Assembly: GCA_024138015.1 (NCBI GenBank)
Contig: JAMXBB010000001.1
Span: 131,961,555-132,025,554, forward strand
Reading direction: 5' to 3'
DNA length: 64,000 nt
Source: Lumnitzera littorea
Taxonomy: Eukaryota > Streptophyta > Magnoliopsida > Myrtales > Combretaceae
In this document: piece after piece, positions 48,932-60,739 of the stretch
Layout of the letters: each line of letters begins with the position of its first letter
Numbering within the stretch: position 1 is the stretch's first letter
The notes under the pieces: model-generated
What the model was told of the DNA's origin: nothing
The model's database searches: none
What the model saw: the letters and a program-made list of their open reading frames with translations, nothing else
Position numbers and translations under genes: made by a program

Positions 48932-51281
48932 TGTTGAGCCATATTTTGGTTTTTTTTTTTTAATTTAAACTAAAATAAGTTCAACCTGCATAATATAAAT
49001 TACTCGACATTAAATTAAGAAAATGTTTTTCTTTTTAAAAAAATATTAAAAATTGGAGTTGCCAAGCAATGAAACTAGTAAAAAAATGAAATTAAGGTTT
49101 CCGGATGAGAAAACCCTAATTTAGCCACTAGTCTATAAATATTTAAAAAAATAATTTTTGGAAAATTAAATCAGAAAACCTACATTTAAGGGCTAACCTA
49201 TTAAGACTAAGTCGCCATGTAAAAAAAAAAAAAAGAATAGTCTTTTATTTTTTATTATTTTTCTAAAAATGCTAAAAAACGTACAAATGTAAAAATGCAC
49301 AAAAATAAATTTTTTAATTATTTTTTATTACGAATTTTTAAAAAAATTATATTTTTTATGATTGCCTCGGAGGTACTTACATATCCGCTAGTCGGAATCA
49401 AATCAATGTAATACTATTTTTTAGAAAAAATTTAGTGAGTTGATTTTTTTTAATAAAGAAATTGAGCTGAGTTTACATTTTTTAACCAATTCATTTTAAT
49501 TAAGAAAAATCCTAAAAGATCTAACTACATGAATCTATTTGAAAAAAACATAATTAACTAAATCTTTTGAAAAGACTTAAGTTAAGATTTTTTTATTTAA
49601 AAAAAAAAAACACTACGTTCCAAAAATTTATTTTATTAAACCCTAAATGCAAGATTTATACATATCTACTGAGATATGCAATTTAGATACACATCTTTAT
49701 CAATGATATGAATCTAAAAAATATATATATATCTATATCTAAAAACACAAGTTTTATTAAAAAAATGTGATTTATCTAAAAGATACAATTTAGTCTAAAA
49801 GATATGATCTAGTCTAAAAGATGCGATTTAAATATATATTTTCAACAAAGATATGAATCTAAGAGAAGATATGCAATTATATTTAAAAAAAATACAATTT
49901 TATGAAAAAGAGATAAGATGCAATTTAGATACATATTTTCACCAAAATATGAATCTCGAAAAAGATATATAACTATATCTAAAAAAATACAATTTTCTAA
50001 AAAAGATGTAAGATGTAATTCAGATATATATTTTCACCAAAAATATGAATCTCAGAAAAGATATGCAATTATATCTAAAAAAATGCAAAAAAAAAAACGA
50101 TTTTAATGAAAAAAAAAAAGCAATATGCAATTCATCTAAAAATGAAATTCATACAATTTATCTAAAAAAATTACAAATTTATCTAATTAAAATGCATGAC
50201 ATTGATTTATGTTAAAATTCTTAAATAATCTACACTAAAAAAAGTTAGTAAAATAAAGCTATTAATTAAAAACAAAATAAATAAATAAATAACTAAAACA
50301 ATTTATCCAATTACCTAAGTGGATTAGATTATACGCATGAGTGTTAAACTCGGACTAGATTGCATGGACTCAAATTGGACTGCTCTATTCATGTCGTGCA
50401 GTAAGTGTGTTGTTCATGCCGTATTGGACGTAGCTAATTGTAGATTATGTGATCGAATGTGAGTGAGTGTTCTTGAGTCGTGTGTGAGGGCTGTATATAA
50501 GTTAGTGTGCGTAAGGTCTGTTGTGTGTGAGCATGAGTGGGGTTTGGGGATGTATATGACGTAAGTAAGGGTTATTATGTGACGTGAGTATGTGTAACGC
50601 GAGTGGGTCCATTGTGTGTATGAGAATAGTAGGATGTGAATTGCAATATACATAGTGTGTATGGAAAATATGTGTTGAACGAATTGTGGAAATATGAACT
50701 TTAAAAATGTATAAGAGATGTATGGAGTTTATGAGTGAAAAAACATAAAATTTTTGTAGTCGAAAACTACTATTTATAAGTTACACACTTGAATCTTTTA
50801 GATCTTTTTGGACATAGATTCAATCTTAACAAATCCGATATTGATAAGATATAATGATACTCAATTTGGATTTATTAAATTCATTAAAAATTTAATCTAG
50901 TTTCTAGAAACCCTAAATTGATTTACGCTTTCTATGTCTAATTCAGTCCTTCTTAATTTAGCTTAAAATACACACTAACTCATTTAATAATTTTTAAGTC
51001 TATTCAACTCAATATAAATTAAATAAAATCCATTTTATATTGGCCTAAATAATATTTTTTAATAAAACCCGACTATTTAATACTCGAAATTTATTAAATT
51101 AAATGCACATCTTTAATCATTGTTTAATCCAACCCTAAACGGCTTACTCGACTCAACTCGACACTTTTATTATTATTATATATTTTTTATAAATTTTTTT
51201 CTTTAAAATAATAATAATTTGTTAAATCTGGCCCAATAAGTAAAAAAGAATCTTAAGAATGACAAAAATGAGGCGTCTACA
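48932..51281 (-). mobile_element. Solo LTR related to the large Tat-like element, 2.35 kb
   Basis: It begins TGTTGAGCCATA and ends GAGGCGTCTACA. The flanks are TTACT (48927-48931) and CTACT (51282-51286), four of five bases alike. It shares landmarks with the LTRs at 1676 and 13941: GGAGTTGCCA.. near the start, a segment like TACTTACATATCCGCTAGTCGG near 49375 (GTACCCGCTATTCAGG at 2157), and an end like CAAAAATGAGGCGTCTACA. Its length is close to theirs. It sits inside the gag-pol part of copia element 3, so it inserted later. Confidence 0.7.
49665..50100. repeat. Degenerate tandem repeat, unit about 95 bp, about 4 copies
   Basis: Units contain AGATGCAATTTAGATAC, TTTTCACCAAAATATGAATC and a CTAAAAAAATACAATTT tail, for example starting at about 49915 and 50008. 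The open frame at 49918-50106 is only the translation of this repeat. Confidence 0.6.
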
Positions 51282-51289
51282 CTACTGTA

Positions 51290-51950
51290 TATATATCAAT
51301 ACCAAAACTAATTGTAATTTGTCTTTGAGTTTCTACTTATTATATCGGGTAAAAAGCATGATTAACAGAACGAAGAGGATCCATTCCTAAAATTTGACTT
51401 CTAACATGCCCAAGCCATTAGAAAGTCCAATAAGAAGCTAAATGAGCTTGTGTTCAAAACCAAACTCAACTATTCTAGCATGAATATCACAAGTGTAATA
51501 AGCCAAATGACCACAAGTACATTCTAGATAAGGCTTCAAAACTTGCAAATCATCCCAAATTTTCTTCAATTTATTGTAATAAATAGTAATTGTCATATTA
51601 CCCTATTTTTAATTGGAATTTCTTGTTGCAATTGATACACTAAAAGTCTATATTGTTCCTTTATTTCTAACCACAAATCTCGTGAAGATTGTACATAAAG
51701 ATAATTTGTTGACATATCAAAATTCATGGAATCAAGAAGCCAAGAATGTACCATATAATCACATATGATCCATCAATAAAACCTACTTTCAACTTTGTTA
51801 CTAATCCTAATTTTATCAACCTACACCATGCAATGAAACTCTTTCTATTAAAGATAACATTTTCGAGCATCATGTTTGAATTATTAGATCTAGAAAGATA
51901 AAATGTATCTATACTTGTTTGCTCCACTAATGCCATACCAGAATAAGAAA
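51290..51950 (-). pseudogene. Copia element 3 gag remnant
   Basis: From about 51936 on the minus strand the frame reads NNSNMMLENVIFNRKSFIAW, then LIKLGLVTKLKVGFIDGSYV. This is the start of the copia Gag domain. Downstream EQYRLLVYQLQQEI (about 51650-51610) continues it with stops. It is cut by the solo LTR that ends at 51281. Confidence 0.75.
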
Positions 51951-52005
51951 CTAGAATGAACTTACAAAGTTATTGAACAAAGGCTAAGAAGATGATCGGT
52001 CATTT

Positions 52006-52017
52006 GCTCTAATACCA
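52006..52017 (-). promoter_or_regulatory. Primer-binding site of copia element 3
   Basis: TGGTATTAGAGC on the minus strand, one change from the initiator-tRNA-Met site TGGTATCAGAGC, directly next to the 5' LTR. Confidence 0.85.
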
Positions 52018-52321
52018 TGTGAGTACTATAACTTTTTTATTCTATTTTGTAATGGAAAATGAAACTCTGATGAAACCTACATGAATGGCATTAGAATAAT
52101 AGAGATGTTAGAATGACATATAAAAAAGAGTCACTGTTGTATTGCGTTATTAGGTATTTATACATGAATTGGTAATAGACTCCAACTGTACTAACTAACC
52201 TATAACTAACTAAAGAAACCCATGTATAAAATATGAAGTCAGAAAAATAACAAAAATAAAATATAGAAAAACAACCAAAATGGAGTAACGAAAAATAAAT
52301 ACAATTATTCCCTTATTCACA
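52018..52321 (-). repeat. 5' LTR of copia element 3
   Basis: 304 bp. In plus orientation it starts TGTGAGTACTA and ends CCTTATTCACA. It is followed by the ATTAG duplication. Confidence 0.9.
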
Positions 52322-52499
52322 ATTAGATCCATGATGTACTCCACAATAAATGTACGGCAAAAAAAAAAAAAAAAAGGTGGTTAAATTGTTGAAGATTACC
52401 AATTAATGAATAACACCATATAGGTATATGGAAAAACTTATAGATTGTTGACCAATTTATCTAATAAAACTTTATATTATAAAATCGAAAAAAAAAAAT

Positions 52500-52640
52500 T
52501 GTATAGGTTCTAGAGTGGTTCCTATTTGTTAAAGGATAGGTTCCAATTCTAAATTTTCAAAACTTATATTTATAAGGTAAGATATGAGTAGGGATTCATA
52601 TACCTTAACAAACCTATACCTATTCATCGCTTCATGTTAA
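52500..52640. mobile_element. Right end of another hAT-family copy (fragment)
   Basis: GGTTCCAATTCTAAATTTTC, then CTTATATTTATAAGGTAAGATATGAGTA and CCTATTCATCGCTTC (in part), align with the right end of the element at 40641-41412. The left part is not clear. Confidence 0.45.
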
Positions 52641-52879
52641 AATTTGAAAGTTTTTTATCGTTCACTTAGTTACCTTGTATTAGGTTTCTAAAGCACTTTA
52701 ATTAGTTAGTTTATTATAGTTCCAAAAGCTATGATTGGAAATGTTAAAAACATCTAACTGTAGATTTCTAGTATATTTTACATTCCAAAAGCTATGATTA
52801 AAAAAGTTCGAAACATCTTGCTAATTGGTTTTACCCTACTCATAAACTCTACCGTAACCACAATATTCTAAGTACTCAT

Positions 52880-53979
52880 AAACTCCATCGTGGTCAGCAA
52901 AGGAGAACTCCCAATTCCTTAGAAACATGACGGACGAAGTGCAACTTCAAGCAGGCCTATGTTAGCATGATGGAGGAGTAAATTCATACGAAGGATGGAC
53001 TTATACCTTCCAACCACTTCTTCATTATAGCCTTCTCCATGTTAGGGAAGAGCTCGGAGATTGGCCTTTCAAAGTACCTCTATATTGTGTCATCAACATT
53101 AATCTCTTCACCATTCCCCAATGCCATGAAAGCTTCGATCTCTCAAGTAGCTTCGGTATGGTTCAGCCCAAGCTTCTTCTAAGTCCGAATTCAAACCAGA
53201 TTAGTCCAACGAGTCTGGAAGTTCACCATTTCAGGCAATTTCACCAACACAAGCTAATCCTACCAATTCTTCACAAACGAGTCTAGGTCTCCAAACATCA
53301 TCCTACCCAAGCAGTTCTAGAGGTAGGTTTACCCATTTAGGGACTTCTATAAATAAAAGTAATTGAAGAGCTTAAGCATGGCCTCATTACTAGGTACTTA
53401 TATAGGGCCTGGAACACCCTCAACAACCTCCACCTATTGGGAGGTATCTAAGCGGGGCAATATCAATGATAATCAAACAACCCCCTCTTAAAGTCTATGA
53501 TAGGGAGGTACATCTCGTGCATAAGGGACTTCTCTTGCATTGTAAATCACCTCCCTAATAGTGAGGTCACCCTCTCATCTTGCCTCGTCAACCATACTAT
53601 CATGCCAAGGAAGTCACCCATTATAAAGTTACTAAGAATATAATTTATTGTGGTGGGTTTGCTTTTGCTCACTCGACTCTTCGACTTCTTGCTAATTTTT
53701 GGCCCATTGTATGTATTAATGGCATCTAGTAAATAATCACATAGGTATATGTCTCATGGAATGGCCCTTATAATCGCTGCCCTACCAAGCGCCTCTAACC
53801 TCCTCCTTGTCTCTCTATCGAATTGTGCTAGCGGGGACAAAGCATCTTCGTCCCTTTTTATGTATGTAGTTTTAAGGGTAAGGGGTGGGGTAGGGTTAGT
53901 TTGAGAAGTAGCAGTCCTAGTAGCCTTGGAGTCTAAGTATGTTAAGTTACACTCACCAAAGTTCGTTCTTGAGTTTGAC
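52880..53979 (-). pseudogene. Degenerate retroelement coding region of unknown type
   Basis: An ATG at about 53979 opens a short frame (MSNSRTNFGECNLTYLD, later LAQFDRETRRRLEALGRAA) that stops at 53754. Past the stop, coding-like pieces in shifting frames can be read down to about 52900. The ATG follows a TATA box and a pyrimidine-rich leader (see 53980-54880). I do not recognise a domain. Position behind an LTR-like promoter suggests an ORF of a gypsy or LARD-type element; this is inference. Confidence 0.35.
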
Positions 53980-54880
53980 ATTTTAAGGAAAATAACAGAA
54001 AGGAAAGAGCTTTGTTGATGAAGAAAGAAGTAGAAGCAAAAAGGAATCACTAAAATTGTAGCAATGAAATAAGAAATAAGATGTTGCAAAAGTGTTCACC
54101 TATGCTTGATCGATGGTATTTATAAGCTAAAAGCTTAGGAAATTGAGTCTAAGGGTGATCTGTATAAACATGAATCCCATAGTGCGTTACGATGTGAACA
54201 TTTAGTGACAATTTTGATATGATGGCCTCATTTAAATGATAGGACAATTACAAATGCATGCACAACTGTACAAACATGAAAGCTGCCAGGTCACATTAAC
54301 TGCACCATGAAAACGTACACTAAAGTAAGAATTCAAAAGGCTAACTTCCCTAAGAAGTTTTACTGAGGCCCCTTTAGCTTCCATAGCCTCTACAACACTT
54401 CAACAATGCCCCAATCCAGCACAAACAAAGGGACTCAGCTCAACTCCACTACTACCAGCTCGGTCCTGCTTACCTCGATACCATAAGTGCCTCTATAAGA
54501 TTACCTCCTATACTAAGCATTCCCTATAACCAAAAGAGGTTGGTCTTCCTATTCTCCACCTCAATACTTGGGTACCCAATTCAACCCTAAGGACAAGCAG
54601 CTCGGGTCTACCCATCTAAATCAGCTCAAAGAGTGCTTAGCTTGGACATCTCCGTCAAGTATCTTCAATCTCCCCAACTTAGATTTAGGTCATGTCACAT
54701 CGATTACTTCTCCAATAATGCTAGCACGACCACTTATTCTTTAGGATTGCCATGCTGACACAAGAACTCTAAGTCTAGTTCAATCAAGCGCTTGAGGGAT
54801 CCATCCTTTTACTGTCCTTACCTCCTCAACAGCAATGAGATTGCGCCCGAACGAAGAAGGGGGAAAGGGGGAAGGGGTTG
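53980..54880 (-). repeat. LTR- or promoter-like segment, inverted relative of 62860-63685
   Basis: On the minus strand this contains CATTGCTGTTGAGGAGGTAA, CACATCGTAACGCACTATGG, TTATACAGATC, a TATA box CTTATAAATACC (near 54120) and a pyrimidine-rich leader. The same landmarks occur in the same order on the plus strand at 62860-63685. No terminal TG..CA pair with a target duplication was proven. Confidence 0.6.
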
Positions 54881-54886
54881 CAATTG

Positions 54887-55420
54887 TTGATAGGATATTT
54901 TGGGCTTGAGCCCCTCTAACCTATGCCGACTTACCTAGACTTATAGCCTAGCATGCCTCACTTTGGATTCAATCTCTCTGTTCACTTAGTCAACCTTAGC
55001 CCAAGCCCTTCGCATGGACTACCCAGTTACTATAGCACACAACAGCTATAAGATAGGATAAGGCTTGATTACCAGGTCAACAACCACCTCTTACAAGTCA
55101 AGATCACGTTGGATTACATGACTCTACTATCTACGAGTTATGGACATGCTACCTGCCTACTAACTGTCCCTCAACTTCTAGCAAACCTCCTCTATAAATA
55201 TTGACTGACCTCTTACCAACAGTAAACTATTTGCTTACTTGTATACTTAGCCTACACTTTGCTCTAATAGCTTCCTTACTTTTTTTACAAATAATCACTA
55301 GCTTAAACATTAAAGTGGCCATGCTAGGCAACCCCCTAACGCCTCCTCACCATGTTCCTTTTTATAGGTTGAACAAGTCTAGCGCATGGCCCAATCATTC
55401 TCACTACTCTACTAGCTAAA
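54887..55420 (+). repeat. LTR-like segment with TATA box
   Basis: It starts TGTTGATAGGATATTTTGGG and carries CTCTATAAATATTGAC at about 55190, then a pyrimidine-rich stretch, as in a gypsy LTR. It directly abuts the minus-strand segment 53980-54880. The right edge and any target duplication are unclear. The frame at 55201-55419 has no motif. Confidence 0.35.
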
Positions 55421-56224
55421 TCTTATAAACGACATAACCAATCTAGAAATAGAGAAATCTCTAGGGATTTATTTACCTTGTCGTCCATTTTATTTTATGT
55501 GATCCTCTATGATGGCAATACCGGTTTAGGTAAAGACTCTTCTAAACTACCTTGCTATGGTTGCTATGCTACTCCAGACTTCTGGAAATGAACAAATGCT
55601 TAAGAGTCACTCTAATGAGCTAATCTTTATGATATCTCTCTATTTTGGTATCTCAAATTGATCTTTTTATGATGTGTTATTATAAATGAGTAGTTTCATT
55701 CGAGTTATAGATATTTTGCATTGATTTTTTTTTTTCCTTTTTGCCATACCTTGGACTTTTAAGTCACAATAATTTAACAATTCAACCAATAAATCACTTT
55801 TTAAATCGAAGACAAACAGATTCTATCTGGCTTTTCACTATCTTTCTTGGTTGCTTTACATCTACACTTAAAAATTGTACAACCCCTTGAGAAGCTATTT
55901 TACTATAAGCAAGATGGTCCATACATATAGTACATAACCTTAGAGATAAGGATTTGTCACACTTGATCATATAAGGAACTTAACAACTACTCCGGTGTTG
56001 CAACCCATTATAAACGGTAGTGTCGTATCAGCTACAAAGCTAGGGCACTCGCCTCTATCTTTTCAGAATTGAGTCACCTTATTAGTGAGAATTAATGATG
56101 TAACATCTATGCATACGTTGATCTCATGCACCTTGAGAAAAACTTTAATAGTACTAATAGACCATGTAAATTGACGAATAACATGCAAGTACTAATAAAA
56201 TTTTAACATGTAGAAGCATCATTG
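55421..56224. other. Intergenic DNA, nothing recognised
   Basis: No open frame with a motif and no repeat structure was seen. Confidence 0.45.
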
Positions 56225-57308
56225 GTACTTTTTCAAATGGAAAAGTATAAAAAAAAAACCTTAATATTTACCTCATTTTCTATTTCAACCCTTAATATTT
56301 GAAATTTTTCATTTAGGTAATCAATATTTGCAAGAGTTTGTAAACAAGTGCTTTTAATTGATAGCATTAGATTTTAAATTGGAAAAGTACAAAAATGTTT
56401 TCAACATTTGCTTCACTTTTTATTTCAATTTTTAACGTTTCAAAATTTTCATTTAAGTCCTTAATGTTTACACAACTTTACAAATTAGTCATTTTAATTA
56501 ATGTTAGTAAATTATTGTTTACACATTAACACATGACAACATTCTATTGGTCCATAAATTTCTATTAAATAAATAACATAAAAAATATTAAAAAATAATT
56601 AACGATTAAAAAAGTATAGGAAAATATTAAGAATAATGAAATTTATAAAAAAAAATTAGAAAAATAAAAAAGAAAGAATATGCAAAATTTTAAAAATTAC
56701 TAAGATAATATATCTAGTAATATATATACTTATATACGTATATATGTATTAATATTAATTTTAAAATAAATTCATAAAAGTTAAGAAAAATTACAAAAAT
56801 AATGGAAAAATGTTTAAAAAAAAAAAAGCAAACCTAACTACCTAATGGCTTGGAATAATTTTTCTTAACTTTTATTAATATAATTTAAAATTGATATTAA
56901 TACATATATATGTATATAAGCACATATATATTACCAAATATATCATATTTTTTACTTTTTATTTTTCATTTTTTATTTTTTTATTTTTTCAATTTTTAAA
57001 TAATTTTTTACTACTTTTTTACATTTTTTAATATCTTGATTAATTTTTAATACTTTTATATTATTTATTTAATAGAAATACGTAAACTAAGATAATGCCG
57101 GTACGCGTCAATGTGTAAATAATAATTTAACACCATCAATTCAAATGACTAATTTGTATATTTTTGTAAACATTGAGAACTTAAGTAAAAATTTTAAAAC
57201 GTTAATAATTAAAATAAAGAAGAAGTAAACATTAAGGATCTTATTATACTTTTCTAATTTAAAATCTAGCGCTATCAATTAAAAGAACTTGTTTGTAAAT
57301 GATTCGCT

Positions 57309-57345
<37 letters not shown>

Positions 57346-58855
57346 CGCAAATACTCCAATAAGTATACTGGGTGGGAATCAAGTAATATAGAGAAAGTAA
57401 AATTATTAATCTCTCGAAGACTAAGAAATTACTAGTCATATATTAGTTCTTATCGATATTTAAGCAATCAAAATTAAATTAATTAATCTAATAATTATTC
57501 TAAAACTATTGAAAAGAAAATAACTATGAAAAAACTAAAATTAAACAATCAATTAAGAATTATGGGAAAACAGAATTCATCCTAAATTATGCCAATCAAA
57601 TTGTTATTTTGTTATATAGATTAATAGCTATATAGCCATTCAAGTGAAATTATTATATCTTAAAACATAAGGATTTAAACTCCTAATTAATTAGTCAGCT
57701 CACGCATCTTCCAATTAACAGTGGACTCTAAATTACAATCATATATCTCCCGATACTGTAATTGTCTAATGTCCTAAATCAATTATTTCTAATGTCTTAG
57801 TGAATAATCAATCGTCAAATATAACATTAATCTCTAGATAATTTCCAATTAATTCAATTAGCGTTGCTTCCATATTAATTAATCAAATTAACCAAGAATT
57901 TCTAACAAGCCCTATATCAACTCCGGTATCACTAGGGTTTCTAACAATTATAATTAATTAAACAACTATAATTGAAATCATAGAAATTGCAATCTTGAAT
58001 CATCGCTATATCTATTAGTCCTATAATACGAACACAATCATCATCTTAGCTATCTAGGGTTTTATTAATTCCTACAAATAAATTTAACCAGCTATGGATT
58101 TGGAAACAAAAACATAAATACTAATTAAAATTGCAAAAAAATTCATAATTGAAAGCTTAAATAATTCACAGAATTGCATAAGAATAATTGAAATAAATGT
58201 TACAAATTCTGTATTAAAAAAAAAAAATCTTCATTGCAACTTCAACTTGATCTTTATAGCAAAAGCAAATTCTTCTCAATGATCCAAGCAATTTTCCTAA
58301 AGAATTCTTCAAGAACTAATTAAAGACTATTCTACGACTCTTTATGTCTAAGGAAAGTATGTTCAAAAGTCTTTCAAACAATGAAACATAAGCTATTTAT
58401 AAGAAAAATTAGGGTTGACTCGCGTGACGCTCTTTTTGTCATAAAGGCCGGCGATATAAGTGCAAGACTGGCTTATAGGCCAATGGCGTAGACATCAAAA
58501 GCCGCCGGTGTAAGTTGTAGGCTAGCTGCCTTCATTTCCAACTTGCACGTGTTGATTTGGATTTCGTTCTCTTACTTAAAATTCCTTTAAATCGTCCATA
58601 ATTCTACTCTTAAATCCTCTAATTCCTAATATATCCAAATGAAAATAATTAAGTACCATTTCTTAGTAATTTCTATAAAATCAATAATAATTCTATCTTA
58701 ATTTACACTTTAAAATAGGAAAAACATGCCTTTATCATTAAGCTTTTGCAAAAGTTTGACAACCTAAGGAAAAATTTTGAAATGTCGAGGATTGAAATAG
58801 AAAATAAGATAAACACTAGGATTTTTTTGTACTTTTCCCCCTTTTCAAAAAGTAC
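56225..58855. mobile_element. Fold-back (long inverted repeat) element with an insertion
   Basis: The left arm (56225 to about 56790) reappears inverted at about 56850-57299 plus 58741-58855. Examples: GTACTTTTTCAAA at the left end and TTTCAAAAAGTAC at the right end; AAGTGCTTTTAATTGATAGC and GCTATCAATTAAAAGAACTT; GTATTAATATTAATTTTAAA and TTTAAAATTGATATTAATAC. The arms meet near 56820. The element is nearly all palindrome, without coding capacity. It looks like a MULE- or Foldback-type MITE; the family is open. Confidence 0.75.
57300..58740. mobile_element. 1.44-kb insertion in the right arm of the fold-back element
   Basis: This block separates two pieces of the right arm that are joined in the left arm. 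It begins TGATTCGC and, up to 58737, ends TTTATCA, so a TG..CA reading is possible on either strand, but matching target repeats were not found. It has a (TA)n run at 57311-57343 and a short GC-richer patch at 58440-58540. The class is unknown; a solo LTR is one option. Confidence 0.5.
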
Positions 58856-58859
58856 ATAT

Positions 58860-59620
58860 ATTCATTATCACATATTTAAATATCATTGACACTTGCACAC
58901 CACTCATCAATTCACGTGGTGTATTAATACCATTAAATCTTTTTTTTCTCCTATTCTCTTTAGGTACTCATGATCATAAACAATTTAGAGAATGATGTAA
59001 TATATTAGGAAATTCTCATAAGTGAGATCTACTATAAAACCTAATATCTCATGCTCAACCGAAAACTTTGAAGATATGTCTTTTAAAACCTAATACTAGT
59101 TACCAAATAAAATTTTCAAAAAAATAAGATGGTTAATATTATTTTGAAATTGACTAATTGAAAAGAAAGGTGCAGAAATTTTTTTTTATTTTTTATTTTT
59201 ATAATTTTATAAAGAAAATACTATGTTAATGAAAAGGAAACAAAACAAACAAATAAAGTAAAAAAAGAGGGATTTTTATTAGTAGGGCTACCAATAAGTT
59301 GTTTCTATATCCATTATTTGAGATACAACATAATGTAATTCTTTTTCACTTTCAAAATATTTTAATTTGTTGGTTTTTTATTTTTTATAAAATTTATTTC
59401 ACTTTATAAGTCATTAAATTTATTTTGAAATATAAAGGAATTTAAAAAAAGAAAAAGGTCCTAAGAAAAAGATGCCATTTGAAAATTTCCTAAAAGAGAT
59501 TCTAATGAGGATGCCAAAGAAAATTTAATCCACGAAAATTCTCTTAAAAGATAAATTTGTTTAGTTTTATCTTTTGTTTAATAGTTATAAAAGAAAGTAT
59601 AAGATATGAAATAAAAAGAA
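58860..59620. other. AT-rich DNA, nothing recognised
   Basis: Low-complexity A/T sequence without open frames of note. Confidence 0.45.
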
Positions 59621-59621
59621 A

Positions 59622-59887
59622 ATGAAAAAGAACAGGACTTGTTTGAATAAGGAGACCAAACACATGTATGTGTCGGGTAGTGGATCGTGGACCAGATTTC
59701 GGGTCCAACGTGGTCATATCTGGGTCGCAGTGAAGATCTCCGGGCGGCGAGACTTGCTCAGTTTGAATGGGTGGTTGTTCATGCTAATGGGGCTGTCAGA
59801 CCAGCTATACGGGAGGTGATGAGTGCAACTGTAGCAATGGCGCGCCTCCAAATTGCGGTGGTGGTGGCGGTGTCGGAGCACCAATAG
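59622..59887 (+). other. GC-rich island with two overlapping short ORFs, origin unknown
   Basis: About 250 bases much richer in G and C than anything within several kb. Two plus-strand frames overlap: 59622-59819 and 59687-59887 (MDQISGPTWSYLGRSEDL and, later, FEWVVVHANGAVRPAIREVM). I do not recognise either. It may be a captured gene fragment or the GC-rich part of an unrecognised retroelement LTR. A GC-rich island is also present in both 3-kb solo LTRs, but no alignment with them was evident. Confidence 0.3.
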
Positions 59888-59899
59888 TAGAAGGCCGAA

Positions 59900-60735
59900 A
59901 CAGTTATCTTCAATTGAGGTTTATTGCGATCGTGAAAGTTTAACTTTTATTATGAAAGAATGAGCTAAGATTGTGACATTAACTTAATTGAGTTATGTTG
60001 AAAGGTATCATCGGTCGGCTAGAAAATGGAAGTAGAAACAAAGACCGAGAGGAAAAAGTTACGTAAGATGCTTGTAATGAGTTAATATTTCACGATGAGG
60101 AAAATGACTTCAACAAAGACCGTTGCTTGGCTTCAGTAGCTTTCTCTGGCGGTTCTCAAATCAAGAAAATCCGTATAGTGCCAAAACAATCTTTGACTAC
60201 AGAACGTTGGAGCTATAGAAGCAGAAGTCATAAGTAATTTAGAATTATTAGAGAGAAATGGGCAAATGGGATTGTTATTTTTAATTTTGTAAGCTTCATA
60301 CAGTTTCTCACAAACAACTTGAAATTTATGTCTTTAGGTTATACATTCACGTTATATATAATAATGTTCTTATATGTTTAATATTGTATTGTACATATAT
60401 ATGTGGGTGTATATATGCACACACGTACAATATTAACATATATGTATTTATATGAGTTGTGATGACATGCTAACCACAGTAAACAATTAACCCGCTTTTT
60501 ACACTTAAACTTCAACATCATAAATCACTATTTTTTAAAACCACTTTTGAAAGCAAGTTAACTCAATAAGTGTATTAGGTTGTGATTGTAGTGTGTGTAT
60601 GTCAATATACGAGTTATGATGGCATATTGCTGATAATAATGAATAATTATACTTTATAGTTGGTGTATAGTATATGGGTATATACACATAAGTATTATGT
60701 ACGTATGTATATATTTTTATATATATGTACTATAA
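59900..60735. other. Intergenic DNA, nothing recognised
   Basis: No motif-bearing frame. Short TA/CA-rich runs occur near 60400-60430. Confidence 0.45.
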
Positions 60736-60739
60736 CTTT

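Larger units (their letters stand above)
46171..52321 (-). mobile_element. Copia element 3, minus strand, split by a solo LTR
   Basis: LTRs at 46171-46484 (314 bp, 3') and 52018-52321 (304 bp, 5') are flanked by a perfect ATTAG duplication (46166-46170 and 52322-52326). A primer site (52006-52017) and a purine tract (46485-46494) abut the LTRs on the proper sides for minus-strand sense. Without the 2.35-kb insertion at 48932-51281 the element is only about 3.8 kb, because the integrase core is missing. It is decayed throughout. Confidence 0.9.
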
